A stretch of 64,000 nucleotides of DNA from Novibacillus thermophilus. Its GTDB lineage: Bacteria > Bacillota > Bacilli > Thermoactinomycetales > Novibacillaceae. How positions within the stretch are numbered: position 1 is the stretch's first letter; each line of letters opens with the position of its first letter. The notes below the pieces were generated by a model. That model worked only from the letters and a program-made list of their open reading frames with translations, ran no database searches and was not told the origin of the DNA. The position numbers were made by a program, and so were the translations under genes. Location of the stretch: assembly GCF_002005165.1 (NCBI RefSeq), contig NZ_CP019699.1, positions 2,356,001 through 2,420,000 of the forward strand, read 5' to 3'. Shown in pieces: positions 1 to 9,301 of this stretch.

Positions 1-1
1 G

Positions 2-1221
2 AAAATCCCCGTGACGCCGCGGGGGCACGCGACGTCACTGAGCGGCGGCCCGTTGCCGGTAAAGGGCGGCATCGTTCTCGACCAGACGCGGATGACCGAC
101 AAACTGGACATCCACCGCGAAGACCTCGTGGCCGTCGTCTCAGCGGGTGTCCGGACCGCCGACATCCACAAGGCAGCAGAGGCCGTCGGCCTCATGTATC
201 CGCCCGATCCGAGCAGCTCCAACGTCTCCACCATCGGCGGCAACCTGGCCGAAAACTCCGGCGGTCCCCGGGGTTGAAGTACGGCGTGACGAAAGATTAC
301 GTCCTCGGGCTGGAAATCGTCACCCCGGAAGGCCGCATCATACGCACGGGAGGCCGCACCATCAAAAACGTGACCGGGTACGACTTGACCAAACTGATCG
401 TCGGCTCCGAAGGCACCCTGGCGATCATTACCGAAGCGACGTTGCGTCTCATCCCGAAACCGCCTGCGACCGAGACACTGATGGCCGTCTTTGACGACCT
501 CGTCCAGTCGGGGAGGGCCATCTCCCGAATCCTTTCTTCCGGCATTTTGCCCGCCAAAATGGAAATCATGGATCACGCCTGCATCGCCGCCGTGGAAAAC
601 TACAAGCCGTGCGGCTTGCCGCTGGACGCTGCCGCCATTTTACTCATCGACGTGGACGGCCACCCGAACGCAGTGAAAGACGAAATAAACCAGGCGGCCG
701 ACATGTGCCGCCAGGTGGGCGCCCGGGACGTCACCGTGGCACAAACGGCCCACGAGCGGAAGGCGCTGTGGTTTGCCCGCCAGCAAGTCTCCCCGGCCAT
801 CGCCCAAATCAAGCCGACCAAAATATCCGAAGACGCCACCGTTCCGCGGAGCAAAATCCCCGATTTGTTCGCGCGCCTGGAGGAGATTCGCGAAAAGTAC
901 CGCCTCCACCTCGTCGTCTTCGGCCATGCGGGAGACGGCAACGTGCACCCGAACATCGTCGCCGACGCCCGGGACAAAGACGAAATGAAACGGGTCGAAC
1001 AAGCGGTGAGCGACATATTTGCCGCTGCCGTCGAACTGGGCGGCACCCTCTCCGGAGAACACGGAATCGGGACGATGAAAGCCCCGTTTATGGAAATGGA
1101 GCTGGGAGCCGACGGCCTCGAACTCATGAAGCGCATCAAACGGGCGTGGGACCCCCACAACATTTTAAACCCGGGCAAAATCTTCCCCGAACCGGGGCAA
1201 AGGCTGGTGTTGTCCGAATGA
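2..1221 (+). pseudogene. glcD: Glycolate oxidase FAD subunit, 5'-partial, frameshifted
   Basis: FAD-linked subunit of glycolate oxidase (FAD_binding_4 fold plus FAD-oxidase C domain), which oxidises glycolate to glyoxylate with GlcF. The gene enters from the left edge. The PCMH-type FAD motif (LSGG, then PPDPSS and NVSTIGGNLAENSGGPRG) is followed, in the next frame, by LKYGVTKDYVLGLE. Family members read straight through this join, and restoring one G in the run 270-273 would do so. The C-terminal half carries the expected GHAGDGNVHPN and SGEHGIG motifs and ends in ILNPGKIF. The stop overlaps the glcF ATG (ATGA), so the two are translationally coupled. This could be a real pseudogene or a homopolymer sequencing error; I favour the latter because glcF and three other genes show the same kind of lesion. 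Confidence 0.88.
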
Positions 1222-2526
1222 GAACCCAGCGTGAAACGGAAACGCGGCGCGACAGTCTCGCCTACGACCTGACATTCGACTGCGTCCAGTGCGGCTACTG
1301 CCTGCCGGTGTGCCCGACGTACGAAAGCATGGAAAAAGAGACCCATTCCCCCGGGACGGATCAACCTGGTGAAAATGGCGGCAGAAGGAAACATCGATCT
1401 CGCCCAGCTGGCAGAGCCCATCGACTTGTGCCTCGGCTGCCGCAACTGTGAAGAGATCTGTCCGACGCATGTGGAGTACGGAGCCATTTGGGAATCGGCG
1501 AAAACCGTAATCGAACAGGAACGGCACCGTCCGGTCCCCGTGAAGGCATTCCGGGCGTTCTTGTTCCAAACAGTCTTTCCGAGACGGGCGATGTTGCGCC
1601 TGATGGGGGACACCGTATGGCTGTACCAAAGAAGCGGCCTGAGACGGATCGTTCACAAATGGGGGATACTCAAGCGATTGCCGAACCACATGCGAGCGTT
1701 CGAAGCGATATTGCCGCCCGTCGAGTCGCCGAAGCGGCGCCGGGAGCGCACGCGTCAACGCACGGCAGCTCATGGACAGGCAAAAGGGACCGTGGCGTTT
1801 TTCACAGGGTGTATCATGGATGAAATGTTCCACCGCACTAACCGCCGCACAGAACAGTTACTCGCCCGAGCGGGATACGACGTCGTCGTCCCCCTGGAGC
1901 AGACGTGCTGCGGCGCCCTCCACTCCCACGCCGGAGAACGGAACGCGGCGAAGGAGCTGGCCAAACGGAACATCGCCGCCTTTGAGGCGACCGGCGCCGA
2001 CTACATCGTAGACAATGCCGGCGGCTGCGGGGCGATGCTCAGCGAATACGGCAAGCTTCTGGCCGATGATCCCGAGTGGCGGGAAAGGGCGAAAGATTTT
2101 GCCCGCCGCGTGCGCGACGTCAGCCAATTGTTGGTTGGACACGAATGGACATGGCGCAAACCGATTGACGAAGTCGTCACATACCAGCGTTCCTGCCACA
2201 TGACGAACGTGCAAAACGTGACCGAAGAACCGATCGCCCTACTGAAAAGCATCCCCGGCGTCACCTACCGGGAGATGGCGCATCCGGAGCAGTGCTGCGG
2301 TTCAGCGGGCATCTACAACGTGATCCACTTCGACGAAGCGACGGCTATTTTAGACACGAAAATGGCCCGCACGAAAGAGACGGGAGCGACGACCATCGTC
2401 ACCACGAACCCCGGCTGCCTGTTGCAAATGACACTCGGGGTGGAACGGGAAGGTATGGGGGATCAAGTGCGGGTCGTCCACCTCGTCGATCTGATGGCGG
2501 AGGCGTTGGGGTTGGAAGAAACTTGA
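1218..2526 (+). pseudogene. glcF: Glycolate oxidase iron-sulfur subunit, frameshifted
   Basis: Iron-sulfur partner of GlcD that passes electrons from glycolate toward the quinone pool. It starts at the ATG overlapping the glcD stop. The first 4Fe-4S motif (CVQCGYCLPVCP) lies in one frame. The second (CLGCRNCEEICP) and both CCG-type cysteine-rich repeats (CCGALHSHAGE, CCGSAGIYN) lie in another. The frame changes in the C/G tract 1348-1355, where family members read SPRGRI; two missing bases (or one extra) account for it. Otherwise the protein is full length (about 435 residues). Operon with glcD. The gene is recognisable beyond doubt; whether it is functional depends on the C/G tract being read correctly. 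Confidence 0.87.
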
Positions 2527-2685
2527 CAGCCCACCGCGCTTCTTACTTCATTTTTCAAAGAGCGTATCGGCGAAGAGCGGCATGGCGAGGGGTGCGTTCC
2601 ACGCGGGTGCGGCGAGACGCGTCCTCCATTTGATCTGGAGATAAAAGTATGTTAGTTTAAAAGCACAGGTGAAAGGGGTGAGACG

Positions 2686-3009
2686 ATGGATCAAGAGAAG
2701 CGGGAACTGATGGAAGAAGAAATAAGGGAACGCATGCGCGAGTCGTGCATCGATCCCGAGTTGGGCATTAACATTGTCGACTTAGGGCTTGTGTACGACA
2801 TTGACATATCGGACGAAGGGGACGTCACGGTGACGATGACACTGACGGCCATGGGCTGTCCGCTGGCAGGAGTCATCAACCAGATGGTCACCTCGACGGT
2901 CAGTGAAGTGGAAGGCGTGAAAGACGTCCATGTCAACATCGTGTGGGATCCACCGTGGAGCAAAGAAAGGATGTCTCGCGCCGCGCGGATGCAGTTGGGC
3001 ATTCATTAA
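2686..3009 (+). CDS. MIP18/PaaD-family (DUF59) iron-sulfur assembly-like protein
   Basis: Small cytosolic protein of 107 residues in the MIP18/SufT/PaaD family, whose members help assemble or insert Fe-S clusters. The signature DPELGINIVDLGLVYD comes early, followed by a TMTLTAMGCPL segment with the conserved Cys and a terminal WDPPW-S-ERMS motif, in the usual order. ATG start with a GGGGTGAG ribosome site. It is preceded by a roughly 160-base gap after glcF and followed by a strong terminator, so it is probably monocistronic. A role for it in maturing the Fe-S clusters of GlcF would be speculation. Confidence 0.85.
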   Translation: MDQEKRELMEEEIRERMRESCIDPELGINIVDLGLVYDIDISDEGDVTVTMTLTAMGCPLAGVINQMVTSTVSEVEGVKDVHVNIVWDPPWSKERMSRAARMQLGIH

Positions 3010-3028
3010 GGTGAAAACAGGAAATTCC

Positions 3029-3064
3029 AGTTGTGGAGACGTCCTTTCTCCGCAACTTTTTTAT
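3029..3064 (+). terminator. Rho-independent terminator
   Basis: An 11-bp stem (AGTTGTGGAGA with TCTCCGCAACT, one G-T wobble), a 7-base loop and a T-run directly after. It ends the MIP18-family gene. Confidence 0.85.
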
Positions 3065-3135
3065 TTTTGACGGCGAGATAAGGCGGGTAAACAAGAGAAA
3101 CCTTCATGGACCGTTCTCTTTGCGCGGTTGTAAGT

Positions 3136-3645
3136 TCACTGTACCCGCTTCACCCAGAAGCCGCCGACGAACGTTTTCGGTTCAAAGGAAATGACGAACG
3201 CCTGCGGGTCAATCTCTTGCACTTTTTGCAGCAGTTCCCGCTGGCGACTGCGTTTTGTCAATACGTTCAAGACGAGGCGTTCTCCGGCTAATCCTTCCGC
3301 CGACCAGGCTGTTACGCCAAATCCTTCTTTCCGCAATTTGGGCGCCATGTCAGAATCGTCCCGCCTCGTCGTGACCTGAACCATGATATAGCCCATCGCC
3401 ATTTTTTCCTCGATCAGCGACCCCGTGTACACGCCGATGGCAAATCCAAGGCAGTAGACGACGAGGTTGTACCACGTATCCATATTGGCGAGAACTGCTG
3501 ACAATCCTAGAATGTAAATAAACACCTCAACGAAACTGATGAGGGAAGCGAGGCTGCGGTTTCCTTTCATCATAATGATTAAGCGCAGTGTCGAGATGCT
3601 GACGTAGGCAACTTGAACAACGAGAATGAACAAGACGATCCCCAA
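3136..3645 (-). CDS. UPF0316 / DUF2179 membrane protein
   Basis: 169-residue membrane protein of the UPF0316 family. About three hydrophobic segments lie in the first 95 residues (starting MGIVLFILVVQVAYVS), followed by a soluble DUF2179 domain at about 105-169 containing KLRKEGFGVT and FVISFEPKTF. DUF2179 is related to PII-like small-molecule sensing folds, but no function is known for this family. The length is typical. It is convergent with the MIP18 gene and divergent from bioY. Confidence 0.8.
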   Translation of the reverse strand: MGIVLFILVVQVAYVSISTLRLIIMMKGNRSLASLISFVEVFIYILGLSAVLANMDTWYNLVVYCLGFAIGVYTGSLIEEKMAMGYIMVQVTTRRDDSDMAPKLRKEGFGVTAWSAEGLAGERLVLNVLTKRSRQRELLQKVQEIDPQAFVISFEPKTFVGGFWVKRVQ

Positions 3646-3783
3646 CAGTTATCCCTCCCTGTACGACTGCGGTGAGACATCCGTAATGTAACACGAGGAG
3701 CGGGGATTTGGAATAGACGGTGACGCCTCAATTTTGACAAAACGGTAGCAAAATGAATGGGATGTCCGCTGGCACGGTTTTTG

Positions 3784-3812
3784 TTGACATCGGCGGACCA
3801 TTGCTCTACACT
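3784..3812 (+). promoter_or_regulatory. SigmaA promoter of bioY
   Basis: TTGACA at 3784-3789, a 17-base spacer, and TACACT at 3807-3812. The predicted transcription start (about 3819) lies inside the left half of the BirA operator, so bound repressor would block initiation. Confidence 0.72.
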
Positions 3813-3814
3813 CT

Positions 3815-3850
3815 AAATGTAAACCAATTATAATAAATAAGTTAACAATT
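3815..3850 (+). promoter_or_regulatory. BirA biotin operator
   Basis: Left half AAATGTAAAC (3815-3824), a 16-base AT-rich spacer, and right half GTTAACAATT (3841-3850). The halves are inverted repeats matching at 8 of 10 positions and fit the Firmicute BirA consensus TTGTTAAC-N15/16-GTTAACAA. It sits just downstream of the bioY promoter. Confidence 0.8.
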
Positions 3851-3870
3851 GTACCGAAAGGATGGAAGAC

Positions 3871-4446
3871 ATGGGATCGAGACGTTTACGCATGCAGATG
3901 ATGGCGGCGCTGTTCGCCGGGATCACCGCAGCTTGTGCACAAATCGCCTTTCCTGTACCGTTTTCACCGGTTCCGTTCACCGGGCAAACACTGGCCGTCG
4001 CTTTGGCCGCAACAATACTGGGAGCGCGCTACGGGGCTTTGTCGATGCTGATATACACTCTCATGGGGGCTGTAGGGATGCGCGTGTTTGCAGAATTTAG
4101 TGGAGGGTTACACGTTCTCGTCGGACCGACGGGGGGATTCATATTCGGATTCATCTTAGGAGCTTACGTGACAGGAAAAACGATTGAACTGCACCGCAAC
4201 CCCGGGTTTCTGTGGGCCGTGTTTGCCAACGCTGTCGGATTAGTCATCATCTTTGCGGCAGGGACGGCTCAATTAAAGTTCGTGGCCGACTTAGGCTGGA
4301 GAGAAGCGGCGTTAGCCGGAGTCGTCCCGTTCATTCCGACAGGTGTGTTGAAAGTTGTCCTTGCGTCTGCCGTCGGCATTGTCGTCAGGAGGCGCCTGCA
4401 GCATATGGGTGTGTTGCATCAACCGGTGCGTCAGAAGACAGCTTGA
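3871..4446 (+). CDS. bioY: Biotin transporter S component
   Basis: Integral membrane substrate-binding component of a biotin ECF transporter. Of two in-frame ATGs I chose 3871 because the AAAGGA site is about 8 bases upstream; it nearly abuts the ATG at 3862. The protein (191 residues) is a six-helix BioY: PFSPVPFTGQTLAVALA near the N terminus, GPTGGFIFGFILGAYVTG in the middle, and a hydrophobic end with PFIPTGVLKVVLAS. Neighbouring genes do not encode ECF ATPases, so it would rely on a shared energising module or act alone. The promoter and BirA operator upstream make biotin repression very likely. Confidence 0.9.
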   Translation: MGSRRLRMQMMAALFAGITAACAQIAFPVPFSPVPFTGQTLAVALAATILGARYGALSMLIYTLMGAVGMRVFAEFSGGLHVLVGPTGGFIFGFILGAYVTGKTIELHRNPGFLWAVFANAVGLVIIFAAGTAQLKFVADLGWREAALAGVVPFIPTGVLKVVLASAVGIVVRRRLQHMGVLHQPVRQKTA

Positions 4447-4485
4447 TCGCGTTCTCCTAGTCGCGGTAAACTGACTGTCACAACG

Positions 4486-4522
4486 GACTCCCTTGCCTTG
4501 GACACAAGGAGGGTCTCTTTTT
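4486..4522 (+). terminator. Rho-independent terminator after bioY
   Basis: An imperfect hairpin (GACTCCCTTG with CAAGGAGGGTC around a 9-base loop) followed by TCTTTTTG. Confidence 0.6.
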
Positions 4523-4664
4523 GTCAACGGAAAGTAGCCCGAAGGCCTACCCTTGTGTCCCCGTCGATTTTCACCTGATGCGGCGTTGGTGAAAGCGTGA
4601 TAAGACGGCGGAATGGAGAGAAATGTGTTATACTTTTTGCAGAAGAAAACAGTGGAGGAAAGAG

Positions 4665-5798
4665 ATGCGTTTCGTTGTAGCACCAGATTCTTTTAAAGGG
4701 AGTTTGACTGCCGTAGAAGTCGGCCGGCTGATTGAAAAAGCTCTGCTGCGGGAAATGCCGGACGCCCATGTCGATGTCGTTCCGATGGCGGACGGCGGGG
4801 AAGGGACGGTGGAGTCGTTTCTCTTTGCCGTAGAGGGGCAGCGCCTCGACCTGAGTGCGACAGGTCCGACGGGCGAGAGGATACCGACATTTTATGGCCT
4901 TTTACACGACGGGGAGACGGCTGTCATCGAGGTGGCGGCGGTGGCCGGTCTCACGCTCGTTCCGGAAGGGAAGCGCAACCCCCTCTATTTGACGACGTAC
5001 GGCGTCGGTGAGTGTCTGCTCCACGCACTGGACCAAGGGGTCAAACGCATCGTCGTCGGGCTCGGCGGAAGCGCGACGAATGACGGCGGGTTGGGCATGC
5101 TGCAAGCCCTCGGCGTTACCTTTCGCGACGGAGACGGAAAACGAGTGGAGCCTTTTGCCGCATCGCTGTCCAGGGTGCAGTTCGTCGATTACGGTACCAT
5201 CGATCCGCGCATCAAGGAAGTCGACGTCCGAGTCGCGTGCGACGTAGACAATCCGCTGTGTGGTCCGAGGGGGGCGACGCACGTTTTCGGCCCGCAAAAA
5301 GGTCTTCGTCCAAATCAACTGGAAAGGGTGGACGCAGACCTCGCATCGTACGCAGAGCGCGTGGAAGCCCATGTGAACCAAGCGTTCCAGCACCATCCAG
5401 GTGCAGGGGCGGCTGGCGGTCTCGGCTTTGCCATGCTCTCTATAGGAGCTTCCCTCGAATCGGGGGCGGCCCTCGTCGCTGAAACCGTCGGCATGAAAGA
5501 GCGGTTGAGGTCGGCCGACTGGCTCGTCACGGGCGAAGGAAAGACCGACAGTCAGACACTGCACGGCAAAGTGCCGTACTACTTGGCCAAGCTGGCGAAA
5601 GAATGCGGGACCCCGACGATTTTGATGTCCGGCAGTTTGGCAGGAGATGTGGAGCCGCTTTACGACGTGTTTGCCAGCATGCACGCCATCCCGAGGGGGC
5701 CGATGACGCTCGAGGAGGCCCTCGGCCAGGCTGAAGCGCTCATTTACGACAAAGCGCGAAACATCGCGCGGTTGCTCAACGTACAACACAAAAGGTGA
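4665..5798 (+). CDS. glxK: Glycerate kinase
   Basis: Glycerate kinase of the GK-I family, which phosphorylates D-glycerate with ATP to feed glycolysis. With the glycolate oxidase genes nearby it suggests a glycolate/glyoxylate-to-glycerate route. 377 residues, the usual length. The start ATG follows GGAGGAAAGAG. Landmarks are VVAPDSFKGSLTA at the N terminus, MADGGEGTVE near residue 45, GLGGSATNDGGLGMLQALG in the middle, GAAGGLGFAML, and a late LVTGEGKTDSQTLHGK segment, all in the expected order. It is followed after 45 bases by an aldolase gene in the same direction, a likely operon of lower glycolytic functions. Confidence 0.92.
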   Translation: MRFVVAPDSFKGSLTAVEVGRLIEKALLREMPDAHVDVVPMADGGEGTVESFLFAVEGQRLDLSATGPTGERIPTFYGLLHDGETAVIEVAAVAGLTLVPEGKRNPLYLTTYGVGECLLHALDQGVKRIVVGLGGSATNDGGLGMLQALGVTFRDGDGKRVEPFAASLSRVQFVDYGTIDPRIKEVDVRVACDVDNPLCGPRGATHVFGPQKGLRPNQLERVDADLASYAERVEAHVNQAFQHHPGAGAAGGLGFAMLSIGASLESGAALVAETVGMKERLRSADWLVTGEGKTDSQTLHGKVPYYLAKLAKECGTPTILMSGSLAGDVEPLYDVFASMHAIPRGPMTLEEALGQAEALIYDKARNIARLLNVQHKR

Positions 5799-5843
5799 GC
5801 AGGATTAAGTACAGATTGACGATAATGCGATGAGGTGATAAGC

Positions 5844-6914
5844 GTGATTGAACAAATTCGACACTATTTAGGAGATGAGGCCGACGATTTGCTGCACCAC
5901 GAGTGCAAAACGATTCCAAAGGAGCAGTTAGTTTTGCCTTCGCCCAATTTTGTCGACGACGTCGTCGCCAACTCCGACCGCAACAATCAAGTTCTTAAAA
6001 ATTTACAGTGGATGTTTAATACCGGTCGACTGGCTCACACGGGTTACCTCTCCATCCTGCCGGTCGACCAGGGCATCGAACATTCGGGAGGGGCTTCCTT
6101 TGCCAAAAACCCCGCCTATTTCGACCCGGAAAACATCGTCAAATTGGCCATAGAAGGCGGATGTAACGCCGTTGCCTCTACATACGGTGTGTTGGGGGCA
6201 GTGTCCAGAAAATACGCGCACAAAATTCCGTTCGTCGTCAAAATCAATCACAATGAACTGCTCTCGTATCCGAATGCGTACGATCAAATTCTGTTTGCCA
6301 GCGTGAAGCAGTGTTGGGAAATGGGAGCAGCCGGAATCGGAGCCACGATTTACTTCGGTTCCAAAGAGTCGAACCGGCAGATTCAAGAGATCAGCGAGGC
6401 GTTTCAGTATGCCCACGAATTGGGGATGTTTACGATCTTGTGGTGCTATCTCCGCAACGAACACTTTAAAGTTGACGGCACCGATTACCATACGGCGGCT
6501 GACTTGACCGGTCAGGCGAACCACCTCGGTGTGACGATTGAGGCGGACATCATTAAGCAAAAACTCCCAACGTTAAACGGCGGATATAAGGCCATCCGCG
6601 CTGCTTCGGGGAAGAGCTACGGCAAGACTGATGAGCGCATGTACACTGAACTTACGACGGATCATCCCATCGATCTCACCCGTTATCAAGTGGCGAACGG
6701 TTATATGGGCCGGGCCGGTTTGATCAATTCAGGTGGCGCGTCAGGAGACAACGACTTTGCCGACGCAGTGAAAACGGCTGTCATTAACAAGCGGGCCGGC
6801 GGCATGGGCCTCATTTCGGGACGCAAAGCGTTTCAACGGCCGATGAGAGAAGGGGTGAAGCTGTTACACGCCATCCAGGACGTGTATTTGTGTGACGAAG
6901 TGACGATCAGCTGA
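5844..6914 (+). CDS. Class I fructose-bisphosphate aldolase (FbaB/DhnA type)
   Basis: Schiff-base aldolase of the DhnA/FbaB type, cleaving fructose-1,6-bisphosphate to the two triose phosphates. The GTG start is chosen because GAGGTG lies six bases upstream. 356 residues. Visible family features are [18 protein letters not shown], the lysine-containing [11 protein letters not shown] strand, [10 protein letters not shown], and the phosphate-binding C-terminal segment [12 protein letters not shown]. Some relatives act on other sugar phosphates; the glycerate kinase neighbour supports a central-carbon role. No frameshift or oddity seen. Confidence 0.85.
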   Translation: MIEQIRHYLGDEADDLLHHECKTIPKEQLVLPSPNFVDDVVANSDRNNQVLKNLQWMFNTGRLAHTGYLSILPVDQGIEHSGGASFAKNPAYFDPENIVKLAIEGGCNAVASTYGVLGAVSRKYAHKIPFVVKINHNELLSYPNAYDQILFASVKQCWEMGAAGIGATIYFGSKESNRQIQEISEAFQYAHELGMFTILWCYLRNEHFKVDGTDYHTAADLTGQANHLGVTIEADIIKQKLPTLNGGYKAIRAASGKSYGKTDERMYTELTTDHPIDLTRYQVANGYMGRAGLINSGGASGDNDFADAVKTAVINKRAGGMGLISGRKAFQRPMREGVKLLHAIQDVYLCDEVTIS

Positions 6915-6925
6915 CGGCCTCAAAT

Positions 6926-6953
6926 TTGGGGGAAGGGGGGAGTATGTTATAAT
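6926..6953 (+). promoter_or_regulatory. Extended -10 promoter of the kamA-like gene
   Basis: Extended -10 TGTTATAAT (6945-6953), with a weak -35 TTGGGG 16 bases upstream of TATAAT. Confidence 0.6.
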
Positions 6954-7006
6954 AAACTTAGTCGTTTGTTTAATAGATTCATATAGAAAGGTGATGATGC
7001 GTCGTA

Positions 7007-8197
7007 ATGGCACAACCGAAGTATATTACGAATATTGACCGGATTACACAGATCCCTGCGGCAGAGCGGGAGAAACTGAAGCAGATTACCGAAAAGTTTG
7101 TCTTCCGGGTGAACGATTACTATTTAAGTTTGATTGATTGGGATGATCCGAATGATCCGATCAGAAAACTGGTTATTCCGAACACGGGCGAACTGTCTGA
7201 AGAGTACGGCAGGTGGGATGCTTCAGATGAGGATACGAACTACGTCGTTCCCGGTTGCCAGCACAAATACAAAACGACGGCCCTCTTGATCTGCTCTGAA
7301 GTGTGCGGGGCGTACTGCCGATACTGTTTCCGCAAGCGCCTGTTCCGCCACGACGTGAAAGAAGCTATGTCTGACGTGGAACCGGGTCTCAAGTATATAA
7401 GCGAACACCCTGAAATCAACAACGTCTTGTTAACCGGCGGCGACCCCCTCATACTGGCCACGAAAAAAATTAAAATGATTCTCGAACGCCTCCGCGCCAT
7501 CGATCATGTGAAAATTATCCGCATCGGTTCCAAACTTCCCGTCTTTAACCCGATGAGAATTTATGAAGATGAAGAACTCCTCCAAGTGATCCGCCAACAC
7601 TCTTCGCCTGAAAAGCGCATTTACATTATGGCGCACGTGAACCACCCGCGGGAAATTACCGAACAAGCTCGCAAATGTTTCCAGGCACTGCACGATGCGG
7701 GAGCCATCGTCGTGAACCAGACCCCTGTACTCAAAGGCATCAACGACGATCCGGACGTCTTGGGAGAGTTGTTGGACAAGCTGTCGTGGGCTGGAGTGAC
7801 GCCTTACTATTTCTTCGTCAACCGGCCGGTCAGGGGAAATCACGACTTTGTGCTGACGTTGGAAGAAGTGTACAACATCGTTGAGCAAGCGAAAGCGAAA
7901 ACGTCGGGCCTCGGGAAACGCGTTCGCTTGTCGATGAGCCATACGTCAGGCAAAATTGAGATATTGGCCATTGAAAACGGCAAGGCGTATTTGAAATATC
8001 ACCAGTCAAGGGACGGGAACTACGGCAAATTTATGGTGTTGGACTGCCCGAAAGATGCGACGTGGTTTGATGATCTGCCGGGTAATGAAAAGTATTGGAA
8101 GAAACCGGAGAAAAAAGTGGAAGAAATTGTCTCGGTCAACGAGTTGAGTGATATTCCTCAGAAAAAAAGGGTTGGTTCAGCTGCTGCCGCGAAGTAA
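7007..8197 (+). CDS. KamA-family radical SAM aminomutase
   Basis: Radical SAM, PLP-dependent enzyme of the lysine 2,3-aminomutase family, interconverting L-lysine and L-beta-lysine or a related amino acid. The radical SAM cluster motif is CSEVCGAYCRYC (C-x3-variant region around residue 100), followed by FRKRLF, LLTGGDPL and the barrel strands up to GLGKRVRLSMSHTSGKIE. At 396 residues it is shorter than clostridial KamA (about 415-470) and matches a compact Bacillales subgroup. It stands alone between an extended -10 promoter and a terminator, with no beta-lysine acetyltransferase (AblB) or fermentation genes adjacent, so its exact substrate is unproven. Confidence 0.83.
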   Translation: MAQPKYITNIDRITQIPAAEREKLKQITEKFVFRVNDYYLSLIDWDDPNDPIRKLVIPNTGELSEEYGRWDASDEDTNYVVPGCQHKYKTTALLICSEVCGAYCRYCFRKRLFRHDVKEAMSDVEPGLKYISEHPEINNVLLTGGDPLILATKKIKMILERLRAIDHVKIIRIGSKLPVFNPMRIYEDEELLQVIRQHSSPEKRIYIMAHVNHPREITEQARKCFQALHDAGAIVVNQTPVLKGINDDPDVLGELLDKLSWAGVTPYYFFVNRPVRGNHDFVLTLEEVYNIVEQAKAKTSGLGKRVRLSMSHTSGKIEILAIENGKAYLKYHQSRDGNYGKFMVLDCPKDATWFDDLPGNEKYWKKPEKKVEEIVSVNELSDIPQKKRVGSAAAAK

Positions 8198-8237
8198 CGA
8201 TTTTGCCGTACGCAAGAAAAGCGTCATCTTTGAATTG

Positions 8238-8264
8238 AACCTCTTCCGTACGGAAGAGGTTTTT
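8238..8264 (+). terminator. Rho-independent terminator
   Basis: A perfect 10-bp stem (AACCTCTTCC / GGAAGAGGTT) around a GTAC loop, continuing into T residues, after the KamA-family gene. Confidence 0.88.
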
Positions 8265-8305
8265 CATCACTGATTTGGACTGCCCTACGAGAAAGGTGTG
8301 AGAGC

Positions 8306-9190
8306 GTGAAACAGACGGACGTATACCGGCACATAGCGGCTCAAAGACCGCACATGAGCAAATCGCAAAAAAAGATAGCAGAGTACATTTTAGAGAATCC
8401 GAATACCGTTCCGTTTTACACTGTGAGCAAACTGGCCAAAATGACAGGTGTGAGCGAAGCGACCATCGTCCGCTTTGCAACGTTTCTAGGGTATTCGGGG
8501 TACCCTGAAATGCAGCAGTACATGCTGGATTCCGTGGAAAAACAGTTGACGACGGCCGAACGGTTGGAAATGTCGAAAAGTGTGTACAACGAAGAGGAAA
8601 AAGGCATTTATGAAATTTTTCAAGACGACATCGCTAACATCAAGACGACGATGGAGACGCTGGACGTTACAGCTTTGCAGAGGGCGGCCGACACTTTGTT
8701 GAGCAGAGACAAAATTTACATCGTCGCCAGTCGCAGTGCCGTCTCCCTCGGATTTTTCCTCCACTACTATTTGGACATGATGTTGGGGAACTGTGAAATG
8801 GTACAGGCGGCTGATTCCGTTTACGAAAGGTTAGAGAGTTTGAATCAGAACGATGTCGTCGTCGGACTCAGTTTTGCCCGTTACACGCGAAAAACGATCG
8901 ACATCGTCTCTTTTGCCAAAGACCGGGGCGCTGCCACAATTGCCATTACGGACAACCTGCTGTCCCCACTCGTTCCTTTCTCTGACATCACCCTTCTCTC
9001 ATCAAGCCAGATGCCGACGTTCCTCGATTCGTTCGTCGGGCCCCTCAGTTTAATTAACGCCTTAATTGCCTACGTTGGCAAGCAAAAGGGTCAGGAGTTA
9101 CATCGCCGTTTGAATAAGTTGGAGGACATTTGGGAGCGGTTTGACGTATTTTACCACAAAGAGGAAGATAAGAACACCATCAAGAAATAA
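8306..9190 (+). CDS. MurR/RpiR-family transcriptional regulator
   Basis: Cytosolic regulator of 294 residues: an N-terminal HTH_6 domain (about 1-77, with LAKMTGVSEATIVRFATFLGYSGYPEMQ) and a C-terminal SIS sugar-phosphate-type domain (about 125-255, with IYIVASRSAVSLGFFLHYYL and NDVVVGLSFARYTRKTIDIVSFAKDRGA). GTG start with GAAAGGTGTGAG upstream. It lies directly upstream of a class III aminotransferase in the same direction, and an inverted repeat sits between them, so it probably controls that gene and perhaps the TRAP transporter that was next to it before the transposon arrived. The effector is unknown. Confidence 0.87.
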   Translation: MKQTDVYRHIAAQRPHMSKSQKKIAEYILENPNTVPFYTVSKLAKMTGVSEATIVRFATFLGYSGYPEMQQYMLDSVEKQLTTAERLEMSKSVYNEEEKGIYEIFQDDIANIKTTMETLDVTALQRAADTLLSRDKIYIVASRSAVSLGFFLHYYLDMMLGNCEMVQAADSVYERLESLNQNDVVVGLSFARYTRKTIDIVSFAKDRGAATIAITDNLLSPLVPFSDITLLSSSQMPTFLDSFVGPLSLINALIAYVGKQKGQELHRRLNKLEDIWERFDVFYHKEEDKNTIKK

Positions 9191-9204
9191 AAATTACAAA
9201 ATAA

Positions 9205-9219
9205 ATTTCGTGATGAAAT
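9205..9219. promoter_or_regulatory. Inverted repeat, candidate RpiR operator
   Basis: A perfect interrupted palindrome ATTTC-GTGAT-GAAAT just upstream of the aminotransferase promoter. RpiR-family regulators often bind GAAA/TTTC dyads; the assignment is inferred from position. Confidence 0.4.
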
Positions 9220-9224
9220 AATTA

Positions 9225-9252
9225 TTGCATTTTCTCTCCACTCGATTATACT
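9225..9252 (+). promoter_or_regulatory. SigmaA-like promoter of the aminotransferase gene
   Basis: TTGCAT (9225-9230), a 16-base spacer, and TATACT (9247-9252), about 50 bases before the start codon. Confidence 0.5.
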
Positions 9253-9301
9253 CTTAAGTAAGCACCCTTTATACACAATACGAGTTGAGTGGAGGATGAT
9301 G

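Noticed and set aside
600..1833. Long minus-strand reading frames over glcD/glcF (for example 600-1613)
   Set aside because: They are antisense to clearly conserved glycolate oxidase genes, lack family motifs and ribosome sites, and follow from the GC-rich codon pattern.
3773..3789. TGGCAC-N5-TTGTT as a sigma-54 promoter for bioY
   Set aside because: The -12 element lacks the essential GC (it reads GT), and a good sigmaA promoter with a BirA operator overlaps it.
4902..5789. 295-codon minus-strand frame inside the glycerate kinase gene
   Set aside because: Antisense to a conserved kinase, with no recognisable domain or start site.
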